DNA of 6,330 nucleotides from an uncultured Caulobacteraceae bacterium. GTDB taxonomy: Bacteria > Pseudomonadota > Alphaproteobacteria > Caulobacterales > TH1-2. A program made the translations under genes and the position numbers. The DNA lies in the NCBI GenBank assembly GCA_937967425.1, contig CALBST010000071.1, positions 1 through 6,330 on the forward strand, given 5' to 3'. The first letter of the stretch is position 1. Each line of letters opens with the position of its first letter. The notes under the pieces were generated by a model. The model had not been told where the DNA came from. It made no database searches and saw nothing but the letters and a program-made list of their open reading frames with translations. This document shows, one piece after another, positions 1-6,319 of the stretch.

Positions 1-512
1 GCTTCGGCGTAGATCGGATAGCGCTCTTCCAACAGACGCTGCATCACGGCGCGTGGATCGTCTTCTTTCAAGAGCGGGCGGTGATCGCGTTTGGTCACGC
101 GCTTCATCAGCACCTCGAGCGGCGCCTTCAGCCAAATCGAAATCGCGCGCTCCTTCATCAGCGCGCGCGTGCGCGGATCGATGAAGGCGCCGCCGCCGGT
201 GGCGAGCACATGCGGCGGGCCATCGAGCAAGCGCGCGATGACTTGGCGCTCGCCGCGGCGGAACTCACACTCGCCGCGCTCGGCGAAGATGTCCTCGATG
301 GAACGGCCCGCCGCCGTAACGATCGCCTCGTCGGCATCGACGAACGGTAATGCGAGCGCTTGCGCCAGGCGGCGGCCGATCGTGGTCTTGCCCGCGCCCA
401 TGAGGCCGACGAGCGCTACGGTGCGCGTGGGCGCAATGCCGGCGGCCTGGCGGCGCAGCTCGGCTGCGGCATCCGCCCGCTCACCGACATCGCTGCTTTC
501 CGGCCGAACCAC
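1..512 (-). CDS. aroK: Shikimate kinase AroK, partial (C-terminus beyond the window)
   Basis: Cytoplasmic enzyme that phosphorylates shikimate to shikimate 3-phosphate with ATP, the fifth step of the chorismate pathway. About 170 codons are visible on the minus strand. After a roughly 30-residue extension comes the Walker A loop GLMGAGKT (residues 36-43). D59 and D61 follow in the shikimate-site strand, then FRRGE (84-88, with the substrate-binding Arg), the ATGGGAF turn (104-110), the lid RDHRPLL (142-148) and RYPIY (164-168), whose Arg matches the late conserved Arg of the family. The family is about 170-200 residues long, so only a short tail is missing. The start is a GTG at 512-510. It is preceded by GAGGTG about six bases upstream, and an in-frame stop lies just before it, so no longer start fits. 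Alphaproteobacterial AroK proteins often carry such an N-terminal extension, and aroB commonly follows; it would lie left of the window. The gene is transcribed divergently from the small membrane protein gene. Confidence 0.96.
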   Translation of the reverse strand, partial: MVRPESSDVGERADAAAELRRQAAGIAPTRTVALVGLMGAGKTTIGRRLAQALALPFVDADEAIVTAAGRSIEDIFAERGECEFRRGERQVIARLLDGPPHVLATGGGAFIDPRTRALMKERAISIWLKAPLEVLMKRVTKRDHRPLLKEDDPRAVMQRLLEERYPIYAE

Positions 513-569
513 GAATCACCTCAAAAGGTCCGACAAGGTTAAGCGCGGACCGGGCTAGAACTTCGCCAC

Positions 570-598
570 ATTTTGGGGGCAATCTCGTCCGCTCGCAA
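570..598 (-). promoter_or_regulatory. Candidate sigma-70 type promoter for aroK
   Basis: On the minus strand, TTGCGA (598-593) and CAAAAT (575-570) are separated by exactly 17 bases, with 4 of 6 matches to each consensus. Transcription would begin near 563 and give a leader of about 50 bases. That leader contains a 6-bp inverted repeat (GGTCCG at 527-532, CGGACC at 546-551) just upstream of the Shine-Dalgarno. On the plus strand, TAGAAC (556-561) could be a -10 for the right-hand genes, but no convincing -35 is properly spaced. Seen by eye only. Confidence 0.4.
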
Positions 599-619
599 CG
601 GCAGGGGCCAAACGAGGCG

Positions 620-808
620 ATGTATAGACGCAGACGCAGGCGATCTTCGTTCGCCAAGCGGCCGCCCGTATGGCTGCGCCCGGCGCTGATCGCGGGCAGC
701 GCCGTGCTGGTTATTGGCCTATTCGTCTACTTTATTGGCCAATCGGACCGGCTCGCGCCCGCGCCGCAGCAAATTCGTGTCGAAGTGCAGGACGCCTTCA
801 AGGAATGA
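620..808 (+). CDS. Small single-pass membrane protein of unknown function
   Basis: I do not recognise a family for this 62-residue protein. It has a strongly basic start (six consecutive Arg at residues 3-8, further Arg/Lys to residue 20), one hydrophobic segment at about residues 21-40, and a short polar tail to residue 62. By the positive-inside rule the Arg-rich end should be cytoplasmic and the roughly 20-residue tail periplasmic. GAGG sits only two bases before the ATG and AGGGG about 12 bases before, so initiation looks weak or the start is imperfectly placed. Its TGA (806-808) overlaps a possible ATG (805) of the next gene, and that gene's Shine-Dalgarno lies inside the last codons of this one. 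This points to co-translation with the secreted protein that follows. The real-gene call rests on the coherent basic/hydrophobic/polar layout and this coupling. Confidence 0.72.
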   Translation: MYRRRRRRSSFAKRPPVWLRPALIAGSAVLVIGLFVYFIGQSDRLAPAPQQIRVEVQDAFKE

Positions 809-813
809 CGAAC

Positions 814-2421
814 ATGGTTACTCGCTCTCTCGCGCTTGGGCTTGCCGCCGGCGTGTTGTTGCCGGTCTGCGCTTATGCACAGGGTCAGGAACCCGCGCCG
901 ATGGAGGTGCAGCAGATCAGCGAGTTGAATGCGTGGAGCGTAGGCGCGCTCTCGCGTGCGAACGGCGCGCTGCCGAGCGACATCTGGAACCGCTCCGATC
1001 CGGCGTTCCTGGCGGCGGCATTCGATCGCCTGCCGGCGACGTACGAGTCTCCGGCGACGATGGCGCTGGCGCGCCGTGTTCTGCTCTCGGGCGCGGAGGC
1101 GCCGCGCGGCGGCGACGCGGATGCAGCCGCGCGCAAACGCTTCGAAGCACTCGGGCGCATGGGCGCCGCCGACGAATTGGCGACGATGGCCTCGGGCGCC
1201 GGCAGCGCTGCGACCGATGTCGCGATCGCGCAATATGCGGCGCAGGCAGAACTCGCGCGCAATCAACGCGCGCAAGCCTGCAATCGCGGACGTGCGGCGA
1301 ATGTCGGCGAACAAGTGCCGCCGTTCTTGCTGCGCTTGCGCGCCTACTGCGCCGCGGTTGGCGGCGATCGCGCGGCGGCGGATTTGGCGCTGGAATTAGC
1401 GCGGGCGCAGAACGCCGCTGATGCTTGGTATTCCGGCGCGGTCGCTGCAGCTGGCGGCGCAGCGGGCGCGCGGCCGCCGGCGGCGCGTTACGACAATTCG
1501 CTCGCCGTGCAGCTTTCAATTGCTGGCGGATTGCGCCCAGGGCCGAACCCACTGGCGAATTCCTCGACGCTGGCGCTCGTGGCTTTGGCGCGCAGCGAAC
1601 AGGCGCCGCAGCCGCAACGTGCGCAAGCCGCCGCCCTCGCCTTCCGCCGCGGCGTATTGAGCGCGGCTGAAACGCGGACGATTTTGGCGGCGACCCCGGC
1701 TGAGATCACCTCGGCGCTGCCGCCGATCGCGGTGGCGCTGCGCCAAGTCACGGCCGCGCCTGGTTCGATTGAAGCAGCAACGGCGATCGCCGGCGTTCTG
1801 CGCGGGGCGACGGCCTATGCCGATTTTGCCGCCGCATCACGCTTCTTCCGCGCCGACATCGCTGCATTGCAGAGCGCGCCAGATGCGGCGTCAGCGGTAT
1901 TGTTCGCGCGCGCGGCGCTGGCGGCAGGCGATGTACCGCTGGGACAACGTCTCGTCGCGAGTGCGCGGCAGGCGGGCGGCGATGAAGCAGCGCTCGCGCC
2001 GTTGGATGCGGCGTTGGTGGCGTTGACGGGCGCGCGCAACGATCAAGGCTCGATGGCGATGCAACGGCGCATTGATCGGGCCGGCGCTCAGAATGTGCGC
2101 GCGGCGGCGCGCGATGTCGCCATTCTAGCCGCGCTCGGCGCGCCGCTCGAAGGCAGCGTGCAGACCTTCCTGATCACCAACGCGCCACAGGGCGGCGCGC
2201 GGGCCGACAGCGGCGCGATGCTGGCGCTGGCGTCGGCGGTTGAGCGCGGCGCGACAGGCGAAGGCGCGCTGCTGGCGGCGGCGGCGTTGGGCGAAGGCGG
2301 ACCAGCACGGTTGGATGCGGAATCGGTCGAGCGCATCGTGCGCGCGCTGCGTGGCTTGCGCTTGGAAGATGAAGCGCGGCGCATCGCGGCGGAGGCGATT
2401 TTGGCTGGAGCGCCGAGCTAA
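814..2421 (+). CDS. Secreted Ala-rich protein, probably helical repeat, unknown function
   Basis: A 535-residue protein with a Sec signal peptide: MVTRS, then a hydrophobic stretch, then a likely signal peptidase I site after AYA at about residue 22. The Cys at residue 19 is not in a proper lipobox (LPVC), so a lipoprotein is unlikely. The mature part is extremely rich in Ala, Leu and Arg, with many short amphipathic helix-like blocks separated by Gly/Pro turns, as in TPR-like or other alpha-solenoid proteins. I cannot assign a named repeat. C156 and C179 flank a segment ending RLRAYC and could form a periplasmic disulfide. I chose the ATG at 814 because AGGA (801-804) is nine bases upstream. 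The ATG at 805 would add MTN and overlap the preceding stop as ATGA, but leaves no room for a ribosome binding site. The preceding membrane protein and the abutting Cys-rich gene suggest one transcript. Ala-rich proteins like this sometimes get misleading names from low-complexity hits; no enzymatic motif is visible. Confidence 0.85.
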   Translation: MVTRSLALGLAAGVLLPVCAYAQGQEPAPMEVQQISELNAWSVGALSRANGALPSDIWNRSDPAFLAAAFDRLPATYESPATMALARRVLLSGAEAPRGGDADAAARKRFEALGRMGAADELATMASGAGSAATDVAIAQYAAQAELARNQRAQACNRGRAANVGEQVPPFLLRLRAYCAAVGGDRAAADLALELARAQNAADAWYSGAVAAAGGAAGARPPAARYDNSLAVQLSIAGGLRPGPNPLANSSTLALVALARSEQAPQPQRAQAAALAFRRGVLSAAETRTILAATPAEITSALPPIAVALRQVTAAPGSIEAATAIAGVLRGATAYADFAAASRFFRADIAALQSAPDAASAVLFARAALAAGDVPLGQRLVASARQAGGDEAALAPLDAALVALTGARNDQGSMAMQRRIDRAGAQNVRAAARDVAILAALGAPLEGSVQTFLITNAPQGGARADSGAMLALASAVERGATGEGALLAAAALGEGGPARLDAESVERIVRALRGLRLEDEARRIAAEAILAGAPS

Positions 2422-2688
2422 GTGACTGATGTCATAACGTGCGCCGAACATGGACCGGGCGAAGCGGCTTATGTCTGCGTGCACGTCGCGCAATCGCTGC
2501 AGGACAACGTCCCGCGCGGTTTCCATTGGCATGTCGACGAGAAGCAGAATTTCCAGGCGCTTTGCACCACTTGCGACGCCATGGATGAGGCGGCTTGGGC
2601 GAAGGTCGTCGCGAGCGTCAGCCGCGCAGTCTGCATTCAGTGCTTCCAGCGTTTAGCGGCGCTCAATGGCGTCGTCGCGACGCGCTGA
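2422..2688 (+). CDS. Small Cys/His-rich protein, probable zinc-binding, unknown function
   Basis: An 88-residue protein starting with GTG directly after the TAA of the preceding gene; GGAG (2407-2410) lies 11 bases upstream. It has eight well-placed potential metal ligands: C7-x2-H10, C19-x-H21, C48-x2-C51 and C71-x2-C74. The order (CxxH, CxH, then two CxxC) suggests one or two structural zinc sites, like a small zinc ribbon or treble-clef fold. The layout (CAEHG near the start, YVCVH, LCTTCD, a Trp in the helix before the last CxxC) resembles a set of uncharacterised short bacterial proteins, but I cannot name the family. It has no signal peptide or membrane segment, so it is probably cytoplasmic, unlike its two upstream neighbours. 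The Cys/His spacing supports a real gene, because a chance frame in this GC-rich DNA would not give such ordered pairs. Iron or redox roles are alternatives. Confidence 0.8.
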   Translation: MTDVITCAEHGPGEAAYVCVHVAQSLQDNVPRGFHWHVDEKQNFQALCTTCDAMDEAAWAKVVASVSRAVCIQCFQRLAALNGVVATR

Positions 2689-2713
2689 GCGGGCGGCGGA
2701 CTTTTCCGCCCGC
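2689..2713 (+). other. GC-rich hairpin between the Cys-rich gene and xerD
   Basis: It starts immediately after the TGA of the Cys-rich gene. GCGGGCGG (2689-2696) pairs perfectly with CCGCCCGC (2706-2713) around a 9-base loop. An alternative fold pairs GGCGGA (2695-2700) with TCCGCC (2705-2710) around CTTT. No T run follows, only CCCTGCT, so this is not a clear intrinsic terminator. It may stabilise the 3' end of the upstream message or partly attenuate read-through into xerD. Confidence 0.5.
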
Positions 2714-2731
2714 CCCTGCTAGCCTCGCACG

Positions 2732-3640
2732 GTGTCCGACTCAGCCCTGATCGAGTCTTTTCTGGAAATGCTCTCCGCCGAGCGCGGGGCGCGGGCGAAC
2801 ACGCTTGATGCCTACGCGCGCGATCTGGAGGATGCGCGCGAGCACATGCGCGGCGGCGTCGCCGGCGCGAGCGCCGAAGCGGTTGAAGCGTATGTCGCGG
2901 CGTTGGCGAAGCGCGGGCTTTCGCCAGCGACGGCGCGGCGGCGGATTTCGGCGCTGCGGCAATTCTATCGCTTCCTGCTGCAGGACAATGTGCGCGGCGA
3001 TGATCCGACGTCGCGGCTCGATGCGCCGAAGCGGGCGCGGTCCCTGCCGAAGACGCTCTCAGTGGAAGAGATCGAGGCGCTGGTCGGCGCGGCTGAGAAC
3101 GCACGCGACCGGGCGATCATTGAGCTCTTGTATGGCGCCGGGCTGCGGGTGAGCGAATTGGTGGCGCTGCCGATGCGGGCGGCGCCGCGGCCGGGCCAGG
3201 ACCACATGATCATCGAAGGCAAAGGCGGCAAGGAACGGCTGGTGGCGCTTGGCGGGCCGGCGCTGGCCGCGCTGGCGGCGCATGTGCAAGAGCGCGAAGG
3301 CGCGCTGCCAAAGGCGGAGGCGCAGCGCGAGAAGGCGCAGCGTTGGCTGTTCCCCTCCGCCAGCGCGGCGGATGGCAAACTCACACGCCGCCGGGTGGCG
3401 CAGATCCTGGAAGCGGCGGCGACGAAAGCGGGCATCGATCCGGCGCGAGTCTCGCCGCACGTGCTGCGCCACGCCTTTGCGACGCATTTGGTTGAGGGCG
3501 GCGCCGATCTGCGTACGGTGCAGACGCTGCTCGGCCATGCCGACATTGCCACGACGCAGATTTACACCCATGTCGCCGAAGGGCGGCTGAAGACGATCGT
3601 CGAGACCAAGCACCCGCTGGCGAAGAAGCCGAAAGGTTGA
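2732..3640 (+). CDS. xerD: Site-specific tyrosine recombinase XerD
   Basis: A 302-residue integrase/recombinase, the usual XerC/XerD size. With XerC it would resolve chromosome dimers at dif under FtsK control. The N-terminal SAM-like DNA-binding domain spans about residues 5-90. The catalytic domain has a complete set: R139 (in GAGLRVSEL), K164 (in EGKGGKERL), H243 and R246 (HVLRH), H269 (LLGHADIATTQ) and the nucleophile Y278. The C-terminus TTQIYTHVAEGRL followed by KHPLA is the XerD form rather than XerC. A XerD gene near a divergent aroK is a common alphaproteobacterial arrangement, which also favours XerD. The GTG start is nearly forced: an in-frame TAG lies at 2720-2722, and the next Met (residue 13) would cut into the first conserved helix. 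No Shine-Dalgarno is visible. The segment around residues 188-204 is Lys/Glu/Ala-rich and looks like a small insertion. A phage or transposon integrase is unlikely given the context and close XerD match. Confidence 0.95.
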   Translation: MSDSALIESFLEMLSAERGARANTLDAYARDLEDAREHMRGGVAGASAEAVEAYVAALAKRGLSPATARRRISALRQFYRFLLQDNVRGDDPTSRLDAPKRARSLPKTLSVEEIEALVGAAENARDRAIIELLYGAGLRVSELVALPMRAAPRPGQDHMIIEGKGGKERLVALGGPALAALAAHVQEREGALPKAEAQREKAQRWLFPSASAADGKLTRRRVAQILEAAATKAGIDPARVSPHVLRHAFATHLVEGGADLRTVQTLLGHADIATTQIYTHVAEGRLKTIVETKHPLAKKPKG

Positions 3641-3656
3641 GCAAGGTGAACACGCA

Positions 3657-4028
3657 ATGAGCACAACATCCCTTCCCGCCCCGGAACCGGGCCGTTCTGC
3701 TGCCTTCATCGTTTATGCGCTCTACCTTCTGAGCATACCGAGCGCGGCGATCTTTGCGTTGTTCGGCGTCATCGTGGCGCTGGCGGCGCGCGACGGCGCG
3801 GGTCCGTTGGCGCGTTCGCATTTGGACTATCAGATCCGCATCTGGTTCACGGCGTTTTGGTGGACGATCGCGCTGGCGATTGTTGCGGTGGTCGGATGGA
3901 TCACGTTCATTATTGGCGGGTTCCTGCTGGTTTGGCTGGCGGGCCTTGGCGCGCTGATCTTGTACTTGTGGTTTACGGTGGTGAGCTTTTTCGGGCTGCT
4001 GGCGCTTTTGGATAACCGCGTCCGCTAG
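3657..4028 (+). CDS. DUF4870-type multi-pass membrane protein
   Basis: A 123-residue integral membrane protein matching my recollection of the DUF4870 pattern (small bacterial proteins, distantly Tic20-like, function unknown). It has a polar N-terminus (1-14), a first hydrophobic segment at about 15-42, a short polar loop with the typical RSHLDYQIR (53-61), then two more hydrophobic segments at about 62-90 and 92-117. It ends in a short basic tail, DNRVR. The conserved Ser-His plus the aromatic/basic residues before the second helix are the family's landmark. The Shine-Dalgarno AAGGTG (3643-3648) is eight bases upstream of the ATG. It lies only 16 bases after the xerD stop, so the two genes are likely co-transcribed, though a functional link with recombination is not implied. 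No terminator is visible right after it. Confidence 0.85.
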   Translation: MSTTSLPAPEPGRSAAFIVYALYLLSIPSAAIFALFGVIVALAARDGAGPLARSHLDYQIRIWFTAFWWTIALAIVAVVGWITFIIGGFLLVWLAGLGALILYLWFTVVSFFGLLALLDNRVR

Positions 4029-4047
4029 TCACAGGGGTGTTACAGGG

Positions 4048-4076
4048 TTGAAAGTCCGGGCGACGTAGTGTGATTT
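4048..4076 (+). promoter_or_regulatory. Weak candidate promoter for the DUF4198 gene
   Basis: TTGAAA (4048-4053) is a good -35 (4 of 6 matches). With a 17-base spacer the -10 would be TGATTT (4071-4076), a poor match. The position fits a short leader that would carry the inverted repeat at 4092-4111. This rests on the -35 and spacing only. Confidence 0.25.
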
Positions 4077-4091
4077 ACGCGCGAGGGATCA

Positions 4092-4111
4092 GCGGGAACC
4101 AGGGTTCCCGC
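4092..4111. repeat. Perfect inverted repeat in the leader of the DUF4198 gene
   Basis: Arms GCGGGAACC (4092-4100) and GGTTCCCGC (4103-4111) are exact reverse complements separated by AG. The repeat ends 21 bases before the ATG at 4133 and no T run follows it, so it is not a terminator. As DNA it looks like an operator for a dimeric regulator; as RNA it would form a hairpin just upstream of the Shine-Dalgarno AGAGG (4124-4128). Neither role is proven. Confidence 0.6.
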
Positions 4112-4132
4112 CGAGCAGGCGAGAGAGGCTTC

Positions 4133-5008
4133 ATGAAGAGACACGTTTTGGCGGCCGTGCTGTTCGCGGCGGCAGTGACACCGGCGGCGGCGTACACGTC
4201 GTACCTCAAGCCGGAAGAATTCTGGGTGACCGAGGCCACGGTGGAAGTGGAAGGTTCCTACGCAACGCAATTCTTCACGCCATCGATCGCGTTGGGCGCA
4301 AGCCTCACCGTTATCAATCCCCAAGGCGAACGCGTCTCGGCAGACCGCATCGCCGTGACTGCGGACGGCACAACTGAGCTGCAGGCTGAACTTGCCCGTG
4401 GCGGCACGTATCGCGTCAGCACCGGCGAAGTGCTGGGCCAAGTGGCGAACCTTGTCGGCGAGAATGGTCAGTGGCGCGTGCTCGGCGCCGACGAAACGCC
4501 AGCCGAAGGCGCCGAGACGACGACGCTGCAGACTATCACCGTCGCCGACACCTACATCACGCGCGGCGCCGCGAACCGGACCGCGGTGGATCAAACCATC
4601 GGCCGCCTCGCGCTCCGCCCTGTGACACACCCGAACCAAGTTCTGGCGAGCCAAGGCTTCCAAGTCGAAGTTCAGTTCGACGGGCAGCCGATGCCGAACA
4701 GCGCGGTCGTGATTTACGCCGAGGGCGATCCTGAAACGAAGCTCGACCGTTACGTCGTTACCGACGCCAACGGCATCGCGACGTTCACGTTCGATGCGCC
4801 GGGCCGCTACATCATCGCGGCGCGCCATCGCGCCGATATGCCTGCGGGTTCGCCGGCGGCAGTCGGCAGCTATACGACGACGCTGACGTTCGAAGCTCTC
4901 GGCCAGCTCTACGCTGAAACGGAAATCCGGGAAGTTCAGGCCCAGCCTGAGCGTCCTTCGCGTGCACGCACGCCGGCGCGCCGCCGCGTTGGCCGCCCCG
5001 ACTACTGA
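4133..5008 (+). CDS. Secreted DUF4198-type protein
   Basis: A 291-residue exported protein. MKRHV and an Ala-rich hydrophobic stretch form a Sec signal peptide, with likely cleavage after AAA at residue 20. The mature start YTSYLKPEEFWV matches the family's opening (usually a His followed by a WLxP-like motif); here no His is present. The C-terminal half has the beta-sandwich layout of DUF4198: LRPVTHPN (162-169), FQVEVQFDGQPMPNSAVVIY (176-195), TDANGIATFTFDAPGRYII (210-228) and SYTTTLTFE (246-254). Family members are periplasmic and some are annotated as linked to nickel or other metal uptake. No metal transporter or TonB receptor gene lies next to this one, so the substrate is open. An unusual basic, Pro/Arg-rich tail (about 270-291) ends the protein. 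I chose the ATG at 4133 rather than upstream ATG 4070 because it directly begins the signal peptide and has AGAGG four bases upstream. A strong terminator follows. Confidence 0.83.
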   Translation: MKRHVLAAVLFAAAVTPAAAYTSYLKPEEFWVTEATVEVEGSYATQFFTPSIALGASLTVINPQGERVSADRIAVTADGTTELQAELARGGTYRVSTGEVLGQVANLVGENGQWRVLGADETPAEGAETTTLQTITVADTYITRGAANRTAVDQTIGRLALRPVTHPNQVLASQGFQVEVQFDGQPMPNSAVVIYAEGDPETKLDRYVVTDANGIATFTFDAPGRYIIAARHRADMPAGSPAAVGSYTTTLTFEALGQLYAETEIREVQAQPERPSRARTPARRRVGRPDY

Positions 5009-5031
5009 GTCGATAAGAGCGCAGAAATGAA

Positions 5032-5065
5032 ACGGCCCCGGTGCGAACCGGGGCCGTCTTTTTTT
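5032..5065 (+). terminator. Intrinsic terminator between convergent genes, probably bidirectional
   Basis: ACGGCCCCGGT (5032-5042) and ACCGGGGCCGT (5047-5057) form a perfect 11-bp stem closed by the GNRA-type loop GCGA. On the plus strand a seven-T run (5059-5065) follows, ending the DUF4198 transcript. On the minus strand the tail is TTTCATTTCT, weaker but possibly enough to end the dipeptidase transcript, whose stop codon (5067-5065) begins inside the T run. Confidence 0.92.
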
Positions 5066-6285
5066 CAGCTGCGAGCTGCGACTTGCTCGGCTTGCCGCAG
5101 GGCCCGAAGCAGGTTGCCGCCGGCGAGCTTGGCAAGATCGCGATCGCTCCAGCCGCGCCGCATCAACTCGACGAACAAGTTGGGATAGTCCTCGACGCCA
5201 TCGAGCCCTTCTGGCAGCCAGGGCACGCCGTCGAAATCAGAACCGATGCCGACATTGTCGCGGCTGGCCACGCGCGCAATGTGTTCGATGTGATCGGCGA
5301 TGATTCCGACATCGATGGCGGGACGCGGATTGGCTTCGACCCAAGCGGCGACGCCCTCTGTCACGGCTGTTGGCGTCGCCGGGTTGAGCGCTCGCAAGCG
5401 CGCCTCTTCGGCGGAACGGCGCGAGCCCCACTCCCACACCTCAGTCGATGTAAACGCCGGAAAGAAGTTGACCATGACCACGCCGCCGTTGGCGCGGACA
5501 AGTTCAAGCACGTCATCAGGCACGTTGCGCGGGTGCGGCGTGACGCCGAAAGCCGATGAGTGGGAGAAGATCACAGGCGCGGTGCTGACGCGAAGTGCAT
5601 CGCGCATGGCGTCGGCGGAGACGTGGCTGAGATCGACCAGCATGCCGACGCGATTCATCTCGCGTATCACCTCCTCGCCGAACGGCGACAGGCCGCCATG
5701 CTGCGGCGGAGCGGTGGCGCTATCGACCCAATCGGTGTTCTGCGAATGAGTGAGCGTCATGTAGAGGACGCCGGCGGCGCGGAATTCGCGCAGCAGCGCA
5801 AGGTTGTTGTTGATCGCCTCACCGCCTTCCATACCGAACATTGAAGCGATGCGGCGTTGACGGTGGATGCGGACGATATCGGCGGCGCTATCGGCAAATT
5901 CGAACGTCTGCGGATAGGCCGCGATCATGCGGCGGGTAAGATCGATTTGTTCGAATGTGGCGCGGGTGGCGTCCAGGCCCTTCAGCGACGCCGGCACATA
6001 AACCGACCAGAATTGCGCGCCAAGGCGGCCCTGGCGGAGACGCGGGATATCGGTATGGAGCGGCGGCGTCAGCGTGCGCGTGTCACTGTTGAGATCGACA
6101 TTGGCGAGATCGTTGCCGTGATCGCTCTTGATCGCCCAAGGCAAATCGTTGTGGCCATCGATCAGCGGCGTCGCACGCAGAATGCGATCGACGCGGGCGA
6201 GTTCGGCGCGGGTCGGCGCTTGAGCATAGGCGAAGGCCGGCGCGGCGAGCGCCAGAAACAAAGCAAGTGCGGCTGATTTCTTCAT
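5065..6285 (-). CDS. Secreted membrane dipeptidase, peptidase family M19
   Basis: A 406-residue zinc dipeptidase of the renal dipeptidase family, which hydrolyses dipeptides, sometimes with D-residues, at a binuclear zinc site. Residue numbers are from ATG 6285. The signal peptide begins MKKSA, with likely cleavage after AYA at residue 21, so it acts in the periplasm or outside the cell. All metal and catalytic landmarks are present: DGHND (H45, D47), MEGGE (bridging E153), DLSHVS (H221), FSHSSA (H242), the Arg of HPRNVP (R253) and GSDFDG (acid D350). The length is normal for bacterial M19 proteins and no break is seen. An in-frame ATG at 6297 would add MGFA, but it lies inside a hairpin arm and has no room for a ribosome binding site; 6285 gives a cleaner MKK signal peptide start, though its GGGG upstream is also a weak Shine-Dalgarno. 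It converges on the DUF4198 gene. Dipeptide recycling or peptidoglycan turnover are likely roles; the exact substrate cannot be read from sequence. Confidence 0.94.
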   Translation of the reverse strand: MKKSAALALFLALAAPAFAYAQAPTRAELARVDRILRATPLIDGHNDLPWAIKSDHGNDLANVDLNSDTRTLTPPLHTDIPRLRQGRLGAQFWSVYVPASLKGLDATRATFEQIDLTRRMIAAYPQTFEFADSAADIVRIHRQRRIASMFGMEGGEAINNNLALLREFRAAGVLYMTLTHSQNTDWVDSATAPPQHGGLSPFGEEVIREMNRVGMLVDLSHVSADAMRDALRVSTAPVIFSHSSAFGVTPHPRNVPDDVLELVRANGGVVMVNFFPAFTSTEVWEWGSRRSAEEARLRALNPATPTAVTEGVAAWVEANPRPAIDVGIIADHIEHIARVASRDNVGIGSDFDGVPWLPEGLDGVEDYPNLFVELMRRGWSDRDLAKLAGGNLLRALRQAEQVAARS

Positions 6286-6292
6286 CGCAAAC

Positions 6293-6319
6293 CCCATCCC
6301 CGGTTGATCCGGGGATGGG
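6293..6319. repeat. Perfect 11-bp hairpin over the dipeptidase start region
   Basis: CCCATCCCCGG (6293-6303) and CCGGGGATGGG (6309-6319) are exact reverse complements around a 5-base loop TTGAT. On the minus strand it lies immediately before the dipeptidase start at 6285 and covers the alternative ATG at 6297. It may be the terminator of a gene to the right, although only a short T stretch follows on the minus strand (GGTTTGC) and a T-rich GTTATTT on the plus. It may instead be a leader structure of the dipeptidase message. The window ends 11 bases later, so the context is missing. Confidence 0.7.

Noticed and set aside
81..558. Plus-strand frames of 89 and 155 codons across the left end
   Set aside because: The minus strand here encodes shikimate kinase with intact motifs. 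The plus frames show low-complexity composition only.
670..813. Longer start (ATG 670) for the secreted Ala-rich protein
   Set aside because: It would overlap the small membrane protein for most of its length and put 48 non-signal residues before a clear signal peptide.
2732..3640. XerD as an integrase of a mobile element
   Set aside because: No attachment repeats, tRNA, transposase or phage genes are nearby, and the C-terminal sequence is of the chromosomal XerD form in the usual aroK neighbourhood.
2637..3709. Long minus-strand frames opposite xerD (155, 195 and 216 codons)
   Set aside because: They mirror a clear XerD with all catalytic residues. Their Arg/Ala/Pro/Ser-rich sequences are typical of antisense frames in GC-rich DNA.
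4095..4120. GGAAC in the inverted repeat as the -35 of a general stress (EcfG-type) promoter
   Set aside because: No CGTT-like -10 lies 16-17 bases downstream; AGGC/GGCG is there instead.
4040..4828. 262-codon minus-strand frame opposite the DUF4198 gene
   Set aside because: It has good length, but the plus strand has a signal peptide, a Shine-Dalgarno and a family match, and the minus frame would run through the leader without any recognisable motif.
5041..6276. Plus-strand frames of 94-172 codons opposite the dipeptidase
   Set aside because: They are shadows of an M19 peptidase with every active-site motif. None has its own start signals or recognisable domain.
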